A DNA stretch of 30,629 nt from Oscillospiraceae bacterium (GTDB lineage Bacteria; Bacillota; Clostridia; Oscillospirales; Oscillospiraceae): positions 1 through 30,629 of the forward strand of contig JAEDKW010000006.1 of assembly GCA_016295615.1 (NCBI GenBank), given 5' to 3'. The notes below the pieces were generated by a model. It saw nothing but the letters and a program-made list of their open reading frames with translations, made no database searches and was not told where the DNA came from. This document shows, one piece after another, positions 1 through 8,060 of the stretch; the first letter of the stretch is position 1; each line of letters opens with the position of its first letter. A program made the position numbers and the translations under genes.

Positions 1-21
1 CAGGCTTATTCCTTCCCACAT
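1..21 (-). CDS. Start of an unidentified leftward gene (cut by window edge)
   Basis: Only seven codons are inside the window (MWEGISL). The case for a gene start is an ATG at 21 preceded on the minus strand by a GGAGGTG ribosome site (27-33) at 5-base spacing, and a strong promoter at 45-74. The product cannot be named from seven residues. Confidence 0.5.
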
Positions 22-44
22 ACCAACACCTCCGTGTTAAGGCA

Positions 45-74
45 AGTATATGGAGAAATGAAAAGCAAAGTCAA
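45..74 (-). promoter_or_regulatory. SigA-type promoter for the leftward gene at the window edge
   Basis: On the minus strand, TTGACT (69-74), an 18-base spacer and TATACT (45-50) form a good housekeeping promoter. It lies just upstream of the GGAGGTG site and ATG at 21. Confidence 0.65.
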
Positions 75-364
75 TCGGTATGACCGAGAAAAATGACCGC
101 CACAAAATCGCCGTCAGTAAAAATGAGCATTTTGAAGGCTCGTCACCAAGTCTCCCAATGCCGTTCTTTTTTCTTTCCCCATTGTGTCACACATCATTGA
201 CAAACCTACAGAGCCTCCGAAATTTCATAGTTTTCATAGTAGAATTATCGTGAAAAACATGATATGATAAATAAAATTATGAGCATTTGCGTGCAAATGC
301 CGCACAGGAGCGCTGTCAGCGCGGCATCCGTGCACTTTGCCCGCCCCTTTTGAGGATATACAGG
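75..364 (+). promoter_or_regulatory. Upstream region and leader of the NUDIX gene
   Basis: No gene is visible here. Seen in order: a perfect tandem 9-base repeat TTTCATAGT at 223-231 and 232-240; a candidate extended -10 (TG at 260-261, TATGAT at 263-268) without a convincing -35; a perfect inverted repeat GCATTTGC/GCAAATGC at 283-300; and a smaller hairpin GCGCT/AGCGC at 310-322. The last two would lie in the 5' leader of the NUDIX mRNA. The promoter call is tentative. Confidence 0.35.
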
Positions 365-910
365 ATGGATATGACGGAAAAACAATTGGCACGTGAAACC
401 ATATACGAAGGCAGGATCCTGCGCATCTTTCGGGACACCGTTCTTCTGCCCGACGGCAAGACGGGCGTGCGCGAGGTGGCGGATCACCCCGGCGGCGTCG
501 CCATCGTCGCCCTTGACGACAACGACTGCGTGCTGACCGTCAAGCAATACCGCTATGTCTTCTCCCGGGTGCTCGAGGAGATCCCCGCCGGAAAGCTGGA
601 GCGCGGGGAGGATCCCGACGCGGCGGCGCTGCGCGAGCTGAGGGAGGAGACCGGCGCCGTACCGGAGCGGTTTTTGAGCCTCGGACGCATCATTGCTTCC
701 CCCGGCTGCTACGGCGAGGTGCTGCACCTCTACCTTGCCGAGGGGCTGCACTTTGGCGCCGCGAACCCCGACGAGGACGAGTTTCTTGACGTCTGCCGCA
801 CGCCGTTTTCCGTTATGCTCGGGCGCGTGCTGCGCGGCGAGATCGAGGATGCAAAGACCGTTTGCGGTATTTTGAAAGTACACTGTCTGCGTTCGCAGAA
901 CAACGGATAA
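365..910 (+). CDS. NUDIX hydrolase, ADP-ribose pyrophosphatase-like
   Basis: A 181-residue protein with a complete NUDIX box: G-x5-E-x7-REL-x-EE-x-G-x, from GKLERGE to REETGAV, near residues 76-99. Family members hydrolyse nucleoside diphosphates linked to another moiety using Mg2+ held by the box glutamates. Overall form and length resemble ADP-ribose pyrophosphatases (NudF-like), but the substrate cannot be read with certainty. The frame is open upstream to 287; ATG 365 is preferred because TGAGG (351-355) sits 9 bases before it and the protein then starts with the usual short lead-in; ATG 371 is an alternative. The stop is 15 bases before walR, and GGAGG for the next gene follows the stop directly, so cotranscription is likely. 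Confidence 0.88.
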   Translation: MDMTEKQLARETIYEGRILRIFRDTVLLPDGKTGVREVADHPGGVAIVALDDNDCVLTVKQYRYVFSRVLEEIPAGKLERGEDPDAAALRELREETGAVPERFLSLGRIIASPGCYGEVLHLYLAEGLHFGAANPDEDEFLDVCRTPFSVMLGRVLRGEIEDAKTVCGILKVHCLRSQNNG

Positions 911-925
911 GGAGGCTCTGCCTTT

Positions 926-1636
926 ATGGATCAGAAAAAGACCGTTTTGATCGTGGAAGACGAAAAGAACATTGTGGATATCATTCGTTTCAACCTCCAG
1001 CGCGAGGGTTACAACACGCTGGAGGCCTACGACGGCGAGGCGGGGCTTGCCGCAGCGGAGCAGAACAATCCGGATCTCGTCCTGCTCGACGTCATGATGC
1101 CAAAGATGTCCGGCTTTGAAGTGTGCAAAGCCCTGCGCAAAAACGGCAGCAATGTGCCCGTTATCATTTTGACCGCACGCGAAGAGGAGGAGGATAAGAT
1201 CCTCGGTCTTGAGATCGGCGCGGACGATTACATCACCAAGCCCTTTTCCATGCGCGAGCTTCTCGCGCGCGTGAAGGCGAACATCCGCCGCACCGCGATG
1301 CTTTCTCCCGTTCAGGAGGAAAGCGCGATGTCCGCCGGCGGCGGCATCACCATCAACACCGACAGCTATCAGGTCTATAAGAACAATACGCCCATCGACC
1401 TGACGCAGCGCGAGTACGAGCTGCTCACTTTCCTGGCAAGCCATCCGGACAAGGTCTTCTCCCGCGTGGACCTTATGGAGCAGGTGTGGAATTACGACTA
1501 CGTCGGCGACGATGCGCGCACGGTGGACGTGACGGTGCGGCGTCTTCGCGAAAAGATCGAGGACGACCCCGCCTCCCCCACCTACATACTCACCCGCCGC
1601 GGCGTCGGCTACTATTTCTCCGCGCAGAACGCCTGA
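926..1636 (+). CDS. walR: OmpR/PhoB-family response regulator, WalR (YycF)-like
   Basis: A 236-residue regulator. The receiver domain (about 4-120) has the acidic pair in IVEDE, phospho-acceptor Asp55 in LLDVMMP, the conserved Thr in ILTA and Lys in YITKPF. The C-terminal winged helix (about 140-233) has the LTQREYELL and VDVTVRRLREKI motifs of the OmpR class. It is followed by its kinase and by YycH-, YycI- and YycJ-like genes, the order of the walRK operon of Bacillota, which controls peptidoglycan hydrolases and wall turnover. By sequence alone PhoP/PhoB would be equally possible; neighbours favour WalR. GGAGG at 911-915 precedes the ATG. Confidence 0.85.
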   Translation: MDQKKTVLIVEDEKNIVDIIRFNLQREGYNTLEAYDGEAGLAAAEQNNPDLVLLDVMMPKMSGFEVCKALRKNGSNVPVIILTAREEEEDKILGLEIGADDYITKPFSMRELLARVKANIRRTAMLSPVQEESAMSAGGGITINTDSYQVYKNNTPIDLTQREYELLTFLASHPDKVFSRVDLMEQVWNYDYVGDDARTVDVTVRRLREKIEDDPASPTYILTRRGVGYYFSAQNA

Positions 1637-1679
1637 ACGCCTGCCGATCCGAACGATCTGAACGAAGGGAGCACCTTTT

Positions 1680-3467
1680 ATGTTTCGCAGTCTGCACATA
1701 AAGCTGGTCATGATCCTGCTGCTGCTCGTCACGTCCCTGATGGCGGTGGTCGGCGCGTTTTTGATGACCAGTGTCACAAGCTTCTATATTGACGACTTTT
1801 ACGCGCAGATGAGCGAGACGTTCGGCGAGAGCAACGCCGCCTTTGTCCACACGCTCCGCTCGGAGGCTGCGCAGGAGGACGGCATGCAGCGCATTCAGGC
1901 TATGATCGAGACCTATTCCGGTACGCTCGGCATTGACGGGCGCAACCGCAACTACTACATCCTCGACGCCAGAACCGGCGCGTTTCTCGCCGGCAGTGAT
2001 GAAGGCGGCGAGACCCTTGAACAGACGGAGAACATTCTCACCGCCCGCAACGGAAGCGTCGGCGACAAGAGCGACATCGCCGCAAACTACATGGACGTCG
2101 CCATTCCCATTTCCGGCGGCGACAACAGCTTTATCATTTATATCCGAGACAACCGCAGCACCGTCTCCTCGCTGAATTCCGAGCTGCTGCTCATCATTCT
2201 GCAGGCGCTTCTGGTCGGTCTTCTGGTTTCCGTCACGCTCTCGTTCCTCCTGGCAAAAACGATCATCGACCCGATCGAAAAGCTGACCGAGGGGACTGAG
2301 CGCATCGCCAAGGGTGATTTCAACGAGACACTGAATGTGGAATCGACGGATGAGATCGGTATCCTGACGACGACCTTCAACGACATGGCGTCCGTCCTGC
2401 ACAAAACGCTGGAAGCCGTCGAGAACGAGCGCAACAAGCTTGACACGCTCTTTCTGCACATGACGGACGGCGTGGTCGCTTACGACGGAAACGGCGCGCT
2501 GATCCATTGCAATCCCGCAGCCGCCGCGCTGCTCGGCCGCAAGAGTGAGGACTGCCGGTACAGCGAGCTTTTCGAGACGATGTGCCCCTTCGCCCATGTG
2601 GTCTCCCTGCAGCGGAGCGACTTTGTCGAGTCCGAGCTTGCCGTCGGGGACCGCAGCGTCGAGGTTTGTCTTGCCCCGTTTTCCGATGAGCAGCGCGGCG
2701 GTGTTCTGGTCGTTCTGCACGACGTGACCGAGCACCGCAAGACAGAGGAACGCCGCAAGGAGTTCGTCGCCAATGTTTCCCATGAGCTGCGCACGCCGCT
2801 GACCAACGTCCGCTCCTATGCCGAGACGATCCGCGAAGCCGGCGATGAGCTGTCGCGGGAAACGGAGAATGACTTCCTTGACGTCGTGATCAGCGAAACC
2901 GACCGCATGACGAACATCGTGCGGGATCTTCTGACCCTCTCCCGACTTGATTCCGGGCGCAGCGAAATGAATATGGCCCGCTTCCCCTTCGGCGCCGCGA
3001 TCGACGCCGTTCTCCGCTCCATTGAGCTGGAGGCGCGCCGCCACCACCACGAGCTGACGCGCAGCTACCCCGACTCCCTGCCCATCATCGTCGGCGACCG
3101 CGGCAGGCTGGAGCAGGTCATGCTCAACGTGCTCGGCAACGCGGTCAAATACACACCGGACGGCGGTCATATCCACGTGACTGCCGGCGAAAGCAGCACC
3201 GGCGACAAGGTCTGGATGGAGGTCGCCGACGACGGCATCGGTATTCCCGAAGCCGACCGGAGCCGCATTTTCGAGCGTTTTTACCGTGTCGACAAGGCGC
3301 GCTCGCGCGAGTCCGGCGGCACCGGTCTGGGGCTTTCCATCGCTACCGAGATCGTGCAGCGCCACAACGGAACGCTCTCGCTTGTGGATCGCGAAGGTCC
3401 CGGTACGACGGTACGTCTGGAGCTTCCCATCATTCAGCCGCTCGGCGGGGAGGCTGCTCATGAATAA
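1680..3467 (+). CDS. walK: Membrane sensor histidine kinase, WalK (YycG)-like
   Basis: A 595-residue kinase with the WalK layout: TM1 (about 8-30), an extracellular sensor domain (31-165), TM2 (168-192), HAMP (190-245), PAS (252-350), a dimerisation domain with the phospho-acceptor His368 in NVSHELRTPL, and an ATPase domain with an N box near 483-493 (NVLGNAVKYTP), DDGIGIP and GGTGLGLSI. WalK senses the state of the wall and phosphorylates WalR. The gap after walR is 43 bases with AAGGGAG before the ATG. The 3' end overlaps the next gene by 8 bases, so translation of the two is probably coupled. PhoR has a similar domain set; the yycH/yycI neighbours decide. Confidence 0.86.
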   Translation: MFRSLHIKLVMILLLLVTSLMAVVGAFLMTSVTSFYIDDFYAQMSETFGESNAAFVHTLRSEAAQEDGMQRIQAMIETYSGTLGIDGRNRNYYILDARTGAFLAGSDEGGETLEQTENILTARNGSVGDKSDIAANYMDVAIPISGGDNSFIIYIRDNRSTVSSLNSELLLIILQALLVGLLVSVTLSFLLAKTIIDPIEKLTEGTERIAKGDFNETLNVESTDEIGILTTTFNDMASVLHKTLEAVENERNKLDTLFLHMTDGVVAYDGNGALIHCNPAAAALLGRKSEDCRYSELFETMCPFAHVVSLQRSDFVESELAVGDRSVEVCLAPFSDEQRGGVLVVLHDVTEHRKTEERRKEFVANVSHELRTPLTNVRSYAETIREAGDELSRETENDFLDVVISETDRMTNIVRDLLTLSRLDSGRSEMNMARFPFGAAIDAVLRSIELEARRHHHELTRSYPDSLPIIVGDRGRLEQVMLNVLGNAVKYTPDGGHIHVTAGESSTGDKVWMEVADDGIGIPEADRSRIFERFYRVDKARSRESGGTGLGLSIATEIVQRHNGTLSLVDREGPGTTVRLELPIIQPLGGEAAHE

Positions 3468-4755
3468 GAAAAAAATCACGATCGACCGGCTGCAAAATCT
3501 TGCCATTGTGCTGCTTTCCCTGTCCGCAGCCTTTCTTTTCCTGCAAACGCCGCTGTTCGGCGACCTTGCCGGCAAAACGCTGCCGGAGCTGATCGGCGAT
3601 GCCTTTTCCACCGAAGAGACAGACGGCAGTCAAGTGGAGCTGTCTGATTTTGTCTCTCCGGTGCGCATCGTTTTCACCGGCGCCTATGCGCGCTGCGGTG
3701 TGGATGCCCTCACGACACTCGACGACGGCTTCAGCCGCGCGGGCACCTTTCTGAGCGAAGCGATCGGTTCCGCCGGGGCCATGCTTCCCTCCACGGAGGA
3801 GACCTTCCTCTCCGCGCTGCGCGGAAGCGGGATCTACTTTGATTTCACGACCGATCTGCCGCTGGATATTCTCTCGGATGCGCTGAATACCACGGTCCCC
3901 GTTTCTCAGGATCTTTTTGTCCGCCGTGCATTCATTTCTTCCGGTGAGGACGGCGCGGTGCGGCTGTACCTGCTCGACCAGGCGGGTGAGTGCCGCTCCT
4001 TTTCCACCGCGCTGAGCGCTTCCGAGCTGTCGGCGTATCTGGATTCTCTCAACGGTACCGGCGTCGATTTCGCTTTCTCTTTTCCGGAGTCTTACGGCAT
4101 GCTTTCCCCCTTTACCCTGATCATGGATGAGCCGACGCCGCGCCATACGCTCCGCGTCTCCAGCGCGCTTTCCGAGGCTGACCTGCCGGATCTTCTTCGT
4201 CTTGCCGAGTTCAATCCCCACACGGAGAACCGCTATACGGAATCCACCGGAACGATCGTCGTCCGCGAGTCCTACGGCACGCTTCGCCTCTCCTCCGACG
4301 GGACCGTTACCTACCGCGCCGGCAGCACCGACGCCGGTTCCCTTTACACGATCTCCCCCGACAAGGACGGCGTCAGTCTTACGGAAGCCGTTGCCGCGGC
4401 ACAGAAGCTGAGCTTTACGCTGCTGCAGGACCGCTGCGGCGCCGCCTCCCTGTATCTCAGCAGCGTAACGCCTTCCGCGGAGGGCTATTCGGTCACACTG
4501 GACTATGTCGTGAACGGTACGCCGCTGCGCTTTTCCGACGGTTCCCATGCCGCCTCCGTCACCATCGAGGGACACAGCATCACTGCCTTCACCATTCACT
4601 TCAGAAGCTATGAGCTCACCGACACCTATTCGCTTCTTCTTCCGATGCAGCTCTCCGCCGCCATCGCGCAGAACCGCTATGAGGGCTGCGAGCTGTCTGT
4701 TTTCTATGTTGACCGCGGGACCGACACCGTGTCTGTGGACTGGATCGCAAACTGA
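3460..4755 (+). CDS. yycH: YycH-like regulator of the WalRK system
   Basis: A 431-residue protein with a short basic N-terminus (MNKKK) and one membrane helix (about 12-32), the rest predicted outside the membrane. Sequence identity to known YycH is not obvious by eye. The call rests on length (B. subtilis YycH is about 455 residues), single-TM topology, and position directly after walK and before a YycI-like gene. In B. subtilis YycH and YycI bind WalK through their TM helices and tune its activity. The ATG at 3460 is chosen because it overlaps walK by 8 bases and begins a clean N-in signal anchor; the frame is open further upstream inside walK but that part is arginine-rich shadow. Confidence 0.65.
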   Translation: MNKKKITIDRLQNLAIVLLSLSAAFLFLQTPLFGDLAGKTLPELIGDAFSTEETDGSQVELSDFVSPVRIVFTGAYARCGVDALTTLDDGFSRAGTFLSEAIGSAGAMLPSTEETFLSALRGSGIYFDFTTDLPLDILSDALNTTVPVSQDLFVRRAFISSGEDGAVRLYLLDQAGECRSFSTALSASELSAYLDSLNGTGVDFAFSFPESYGMLSPFTLIMDEPTPRHTLRVSSALSEADLPDLLRLAEFNPHTENRYTESTGTIVVRESYGTLRLSSDGTVTYRAGSTDAGSLYTISPDKDGVSLTEAVAAAQKLSFTLLQDRCGAASLYLSSVTPSAEGYSVTLDYVVNGTPLRFSDGSHAASVTIEGHSITAFTIHFRSYELTDTYSLLLPMQLSAAIAQNRYEGCELSVFYVDRGTDTVSVDWIAN

Positions 4756-4812
4756 TCTTCCGGAAAACGCAGTCCGCGCACGCGGCAATCAAGGAGAAAG
4801 GACCGGCAAACC

Positions 4813-5631
4813 ATGAAGACCTCGCGACTAAAAAGCATTGTGATCGCCATTCTTCTGCTCGTCAACATCTTTTTGTTCGTTCTGCTCCTCGGCAGGCAGA
4901 ACCAGCAGCGCGCCGCCTACGAGCGCTCCGTCGAGCAGCTGAGCATTCTTTTATCCGACAACGGCATCGATTTTGATACCGCGCTTCTGCCGCGGGACGT
5001 CTCTATTTCCACAGTTGAGCTTTCCCGCAGCAACGACGAGGAAAGCGCCTTTGCCGAAAAACTTCTCGGAAAGGCAGTCTCCCGCAGTGTCGGCGGCGGA
5101 ATTTACATTTATGAAAACGACGCCGGCTCCTGCCAGTTCCGTTCCAACGGTACGCTCGAGGGCGCGTTAAGCCGCCATGTCAGCAATCCCACCGCCTTCT
5201 GCGAAGATATCTTCCGCAATTGGGGGTATCATATGGATGACGAGGCGTATGCGCAGGCGCTCGCAGTCAACGACAGCGGCAGCGGGACGATCAGCGCCCT
5301 GCGGGAGATCGACGGTCATCTCGTTTTCGCCGCCCCGCTTTCCCTCACCTTTGAAAACAGCGCCCTCGTCTCCGTCTCGGGCAGCTTTCTGCCGGAAGCC
5401 GCATCGCTCAAGGGCGCGGAGTGCATGGATGCCGTTTCCGCGGTGGTCCACTTTTTGGATTACCGCAATGCAACCGGTCTGGTCTGCACGGAGATCACCC
5501 GTCTTTCCTGCGGATATCTCCTGCAGGATTCCTCTTCCGTCTCGACCCGGCTTGTCCCCGTGTGGTGTATTGCGACCGATGCGGGCAATTATTATGTAAA
5601 CTGTGCAACCGGCAGCATCACACGCGGATAA
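4813..5631 (+). CDS. yycI: YycI-like regulator of the WalRK system
   Basis: A 272-residue protein, close to the 280 of B. subtilis YycI. It opens MKTSRLKSIVI and continues into a helix rich in Leu/Ile/Phe with the motif LLLVNIFLF (about 7-28); the SR(I/L)K start and the LLxxIFL helix are typical of YycI. The remainder (30-272) is extracytoplasmic. Its expected role is to bind WalK and YycH at the membrane. AAGGAG lies just ahead of the ATG, 57 bases after yycH. This is the last gene of the first transcription unit; an A/T-only inverted repeat at about 5631-5662 may act as a weak end. Confidence 0.7.
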   Translation: MKTSRLKSIVIAILLLVNIFLFVLLLGRQNQQRAAYERSVEQLSILLSDNGIDFDTALLPRDVSISTVELSRSNDEESAFAEKLLGKAVSRSVGGGIYIYENDAGSCQFRSNGTLEGALSRHVSNPTAFCEDIFRNWGYHMDDEAYAQALAVNDSGSGTISALREIDGHLVFAAPLSLTFENSALVSVSGSFLPEAASLKGAECMDAVSAVVHFLDYRNATGLVCTEITRLSCGYLLQDSSSVSTRLVPVWCIATDAGNYYVNCATGSITRG

Positions 5632-5671
5632 AAAATTTTCTCAAGACTGCAGGAAATTTTTTCGGCGAGGA

Positions 5672-5699
5672 TTGCTTTTTCCGTATTCTTTGGTATACT
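5672..5699 (+). promoter_or_regulatory. Extended -10 SigA promoter of murA
   Basis: TTGCTT (5672-5677), 16 bases, then TATACT (5694-5699) preceded by TG at 5691-5692 (extended -10). murA begins 54 bases downstream with AAGGAG at 7-base spacing, so murA can be expressed apart from the WalRK genes. Confidence 0.7.
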
Positions 5700-5753
5700 A
5701 ATGGGGTATTATGTGAATAGTATCCTCATCATTCTGCCGTCAAGGAGTTTTTC

Positions 5754-7046
5754 ATGACAAAATATATCGTTCGGGGCGGGCAACCGCTCTTTGGCGAAGT
5801 TCATATCAGCGGCGCGAAAAACGCCGCTGTTGCCATCATCCCCGCAGCCCTTTTGGTCGACGGAGTCTGCCGCATCGAAAACATTCCTCAGATCTCTGAC
5901 GTGACCGCTCTTTTGAAAATCCTTGAGCAGCTCGGCGCTTCGGTCCGCTTTCTCAACCGCACCGACGTTGAGATCGACTGCCGTCACATCCGCACCACGC
6001 AGGTTTCTCAGGAGCTTGCGCACCGTATTCGCGCTTCCTACTATCTGATCGGCGCGCTGCTCGGCCGCTTCGGAGCCGCTGAGGTTTCGATGCCGGGCGG
6101 GTGCAACTTCGGCGGCGTACGCCCGATCGACCAGCACGTGAAAGGCTTTGCCGCCATGGGCGCCGAAGTCCGCGAAGGCGACTTCATCTGCGCACGCGCG
6201 GCAAACGGACGCATGAAGGGCGCCAACGTCTATCTCGACGTTGTTTCCGTCGGCGCCACGATGAATATCATGATGGCTGCCGCCCTGGCAGAGGGCACCA
6301 CAACGATCGAAAATGCAGCCAAAGAGCCGCACATCGTCGACCTTGCCAACTTCCTCAACTCCATGGGCGCCGACATCAAGGGCGCCGGCACGGACACCAT
6401 CCGCGTCTTCGGCGTGGACAGGCTGCATGGCGGCACCTACGCCATCATCCCCGACCAGATCGAAGCCGGCACCTACATGGCCGCCGTCGCCGCCACAGGC
6501 GGGCAGGTCCTTGTGCGCGGCATCATTCCCAAGCATATGGACTGCATCACCGCGAAGCTGCAGGAAATGGGCGTTGAGGTGGAGGAGCAGGATGACACGC
6601 TGCTTGTCCGCCGCGCAGGCAAGCTTATGCGCACCAACGTCAAAACGCTTCCCTATCCCGGCTTTCCCACGGATATGCAGCCTCAGATCACGACCGTCCT
6701 CTCCCTTGCCGAGGGCACCAGCATCGTCACTGAAGGCGTGTGGGACAACCGTTACCGCTACGTCGGCGAGCTGACCCGTATGGGCGCACAGATCCGTGTG
6801 GATGGCCGCACCGCCGTGGTGGAGGGTGTGAAAACGCTCCACGGCGCCGCTGTCCAGGCATACGACCTGCGTGCCGGTGCCGCGATGCTGATCGCCGCGC
6901 TCGCTGCCGACGGCGTCAGCGAGATCTCAAATGTGCAGTATATCGAACGCGGCTATGAGGATATCATTGCCAAGCTGCGCGGGATCGGCGCAGCAATCGA
7001 ATGCGTGAGCTGTGACGACAGCATCCCGGTCAAACAAATCGGATGA
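5754..7046 (+). CDS. murA: UDP-N-acetylglucosamine 1-carboxyvinyltransferase (MurA)
   Basis: A 430-residue enolpyruvyl transferase that moves enolpyruvate from PEP to UDP-GlcNAc, the first committed step of peptidoglycan synthesis, in the cytoplasm. Visible signatures are the N-terminal SGAKNA with Lys22-Asn23, the catalytic-loop Cys117 in PGGCNFGG, RPIDQHVKG, the PGFPTDMQPQ segment and the C-terminal YDLRAGAAM. The Cys117 form is the fosfomycin-sensitive type. The loop reads C-N-F-G-G-V-R-P, one Gly longer than the C-x-x-G-x-R-P I recall for E. coli and B. subtilis. It sits between yycI and yycJ, with its own promoter and terminator. Clostridia often carry two MurA paralogues; which one this is cannot be told here. 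Confidence 0.95.
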   Translation: MTKYIVRGGQPLFGEVHISGAKNAAVAIIPAALLVDGVCRIENIPQISDVTALLKILEQLGASVRFLNRTDVEIDCRHIRTTQVSQELAHRIRASYYLIGALLGRFGAAEVSMPGGCNFGGVRPIDQHVKGFAAMGAEVREGDFICARAANGRMKGANVYLDVVSVGATMNIMMAAALAEGTTTIENAAKEPHIVDLANFLNSMGADIKGAGTDTIRVFGVDRLHGGTYAIIPDQIEAGTYMAAVAATGGQVLVRGIIPKHMDCITAKLQEMGVEVEEQDDTLLVRRAGKLMRTNVKTLPYPGFPTDMQPQITTVLSLAEGTSIVTEGVWDNRYRYVGELTRMGAQIRVDGRTAVVEGVKTLHGAAVQAYDLRAGAAMLIAALAADGVSEISNVQYIERGYEDIIAKLRGIGAAIECVSCDDSIPVKQIG

Positions 7047-7050
7047 TATC

Positions 7051-7080
7051 AAGCCCTCGAGTTTTCGGGGGCTTTTTCTT
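7051..7080 (+). terminator. Rho-independent terminator of murA
   Basis: An 8-bp stem (AGCCCTCG with CGGGGGCT, 7052-7059 and 7066-7073, one G-U pair) with a 6-base loop runs into TTTTTCTTTT, five bases after the murA stop. Confidence 0.85.
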
Positions 7081-7109
7081 TTGACTATTGCGCGCGCCTG
7101 TGGTATGAT
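7081..7109 (+). promoter_or_regulatory. SigA promoter for the yycJ-rlmH unit
   Basis: TTGACT (7081-7086), 17 bases, TATGAT (7104-7109), with TG at 7101-7102 making an extended -10. The expected start near 7116 leaves a leader of about 150 bases before yycJ; it holds a short GC hairpin (CCGCC/GGCGG, 7180-7195) and AAAAGGA at 7252-7258. I do not recognise the leader as a known riboswitch. Confidence 0.75.
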
Positions 7110-7268
7110 TTTCCCAAACAGCACCGCCCCTTTTTGTGTGCGCAACGGCGCAGAGATCCTGACGGATTTCAAAAGTCATCCGCCCGGTCCGGCGGAAGCA
7201 ACGGCAGGGCGGAAAACGCGAAGGATGCGGTCCGGTCTGAATCCAAAACCGCAAAAGGAATCTTCTCC

Positions 7269-8060
7269 ATGGAGTTTTACACATTTGCCAGCGGCTCAGG
7301 CGGTAACGCCGCTTTGGTCCGCGAGCGGAACACCGCACTTTTGATCGACGCCGGCATCTCCGCGCGGCGCATTACGCAGTCGCTTGCCGCTTTGGGCATC
7401 GCCCCCTCCGAGCTGGGCGCGATCCTCATCACGCATGAGCATGCGGACCATATCAAGGGACTTAAGACGCTTTGCAGAAAATGCCCCGCTCCCGTCTATG
7501 CAAGCCGCGGCACGGCGCAGTCCCTCTCGTGCGCAGGGAACGCGCTGCGTGTGTTTGACGCCGGCGAATGCTTTACCGTGGGGGCGTTTGCAATACGCTC
7601 CTTCGCCTCTTCTCACGACGCCGCCGATCCCGTGGGCTACCGCATCGACTGCGAGAGCGGCTCTCTCGGCTTTCTGACCGACACCGGCTTTGTCACGAAC
7701 GCCGCCTACGACACGCTCCTCGGCGTGGAGCTGCTGCTGCTGGAGGCAAACCACGACGTCGAAACGCTGCAAAGCGGACCGTACCCTCCGTTCCTCAAAG
7801 CCCGCATTCTCGGCGACCACGGGCACCTTTCCAATGTGCAGGCCGGCGAGTTCGCGCTTGAAAGCGTCAAAGCCGGCACAAGCGACATCATGCTTGCCCA
7901 TTTGAGCCGCGAAAACAACACCCCCGTGATGGCGGAATACGCCGTCGCGCGGAAGCTGCAGCAGCACGGATACAGCGTGCGCCTGTGCACGGCGCCGCGC
8001 GATACGATGAGCGAGGTACATCTATGCAGAAAGTCACCGTCCTTTGTGTCGGAAAACTGA
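7269..8060 (+). CDS. yycJ: YycJ/WalJ metallo-beta-lactamase-fold hydrolase
   Basis: A 263-residue MBL-fold protein. It opens MEFYTFASGSGGNA, the family start, and has the metal-binding HEHADH motif (His56, His58, Asp60, His61) plus later HDAADPVGY and HLS-type histidines. YycJ/WalJ belongs to the walRK operon in Bacillota and is thought to be an exonuclease-like MBL enzyme linked to DNA replication and cell-wall coordination. ATG 7269 is chosen over the longer open frame because of AAAAGGA upstream and the conserved N-terminus. Its 3' end overlaps rlmH by 37 bases. Confidence 0.9.
   Translation: MEFYTFASGSGGNAALVRERNTALLIDAGISARRITQSLAALGIAPSELGAILITHEHADHIKGLKTLCRKCPAPVYASRGTAQSLSCAGNALRVFDAGECFTVGAFAIRSFASSHDAADPVGYRIDCESGSLGFLTDTGFVTNAAYDTLLGVELLLLEANHDVETLQSGPYPPFLKARILGDHGHLSNVQAGEFALESVKAGTSDIMLAHLSRENNTPVMAEYAVARKLQQHGYSVRLCTAPRDTMSEVHLCRKSPSFVSEN

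Noticed and set aside
60..100. CtsR-like heptad near AAAGTCAA
   Set aside because: A single partial heptad with no second copy at three-base spacing; it is simply the -35 of the leftward promoter.
2816..3022. Minus-strand arginine/serine-rich frames inside walK
   Set aside because: Composition typical of frame-shifted GC-rich coding sequence, no ribosome site, and the walK kinase core covers the stretch.
7181..7268. Known riboswitch in the yycJ leader
   Set aside because: No match to motifs I know (such as ykkC, ydaO/c-di-AMP or PreQ1 cores); only simple GC hairpins are visible.
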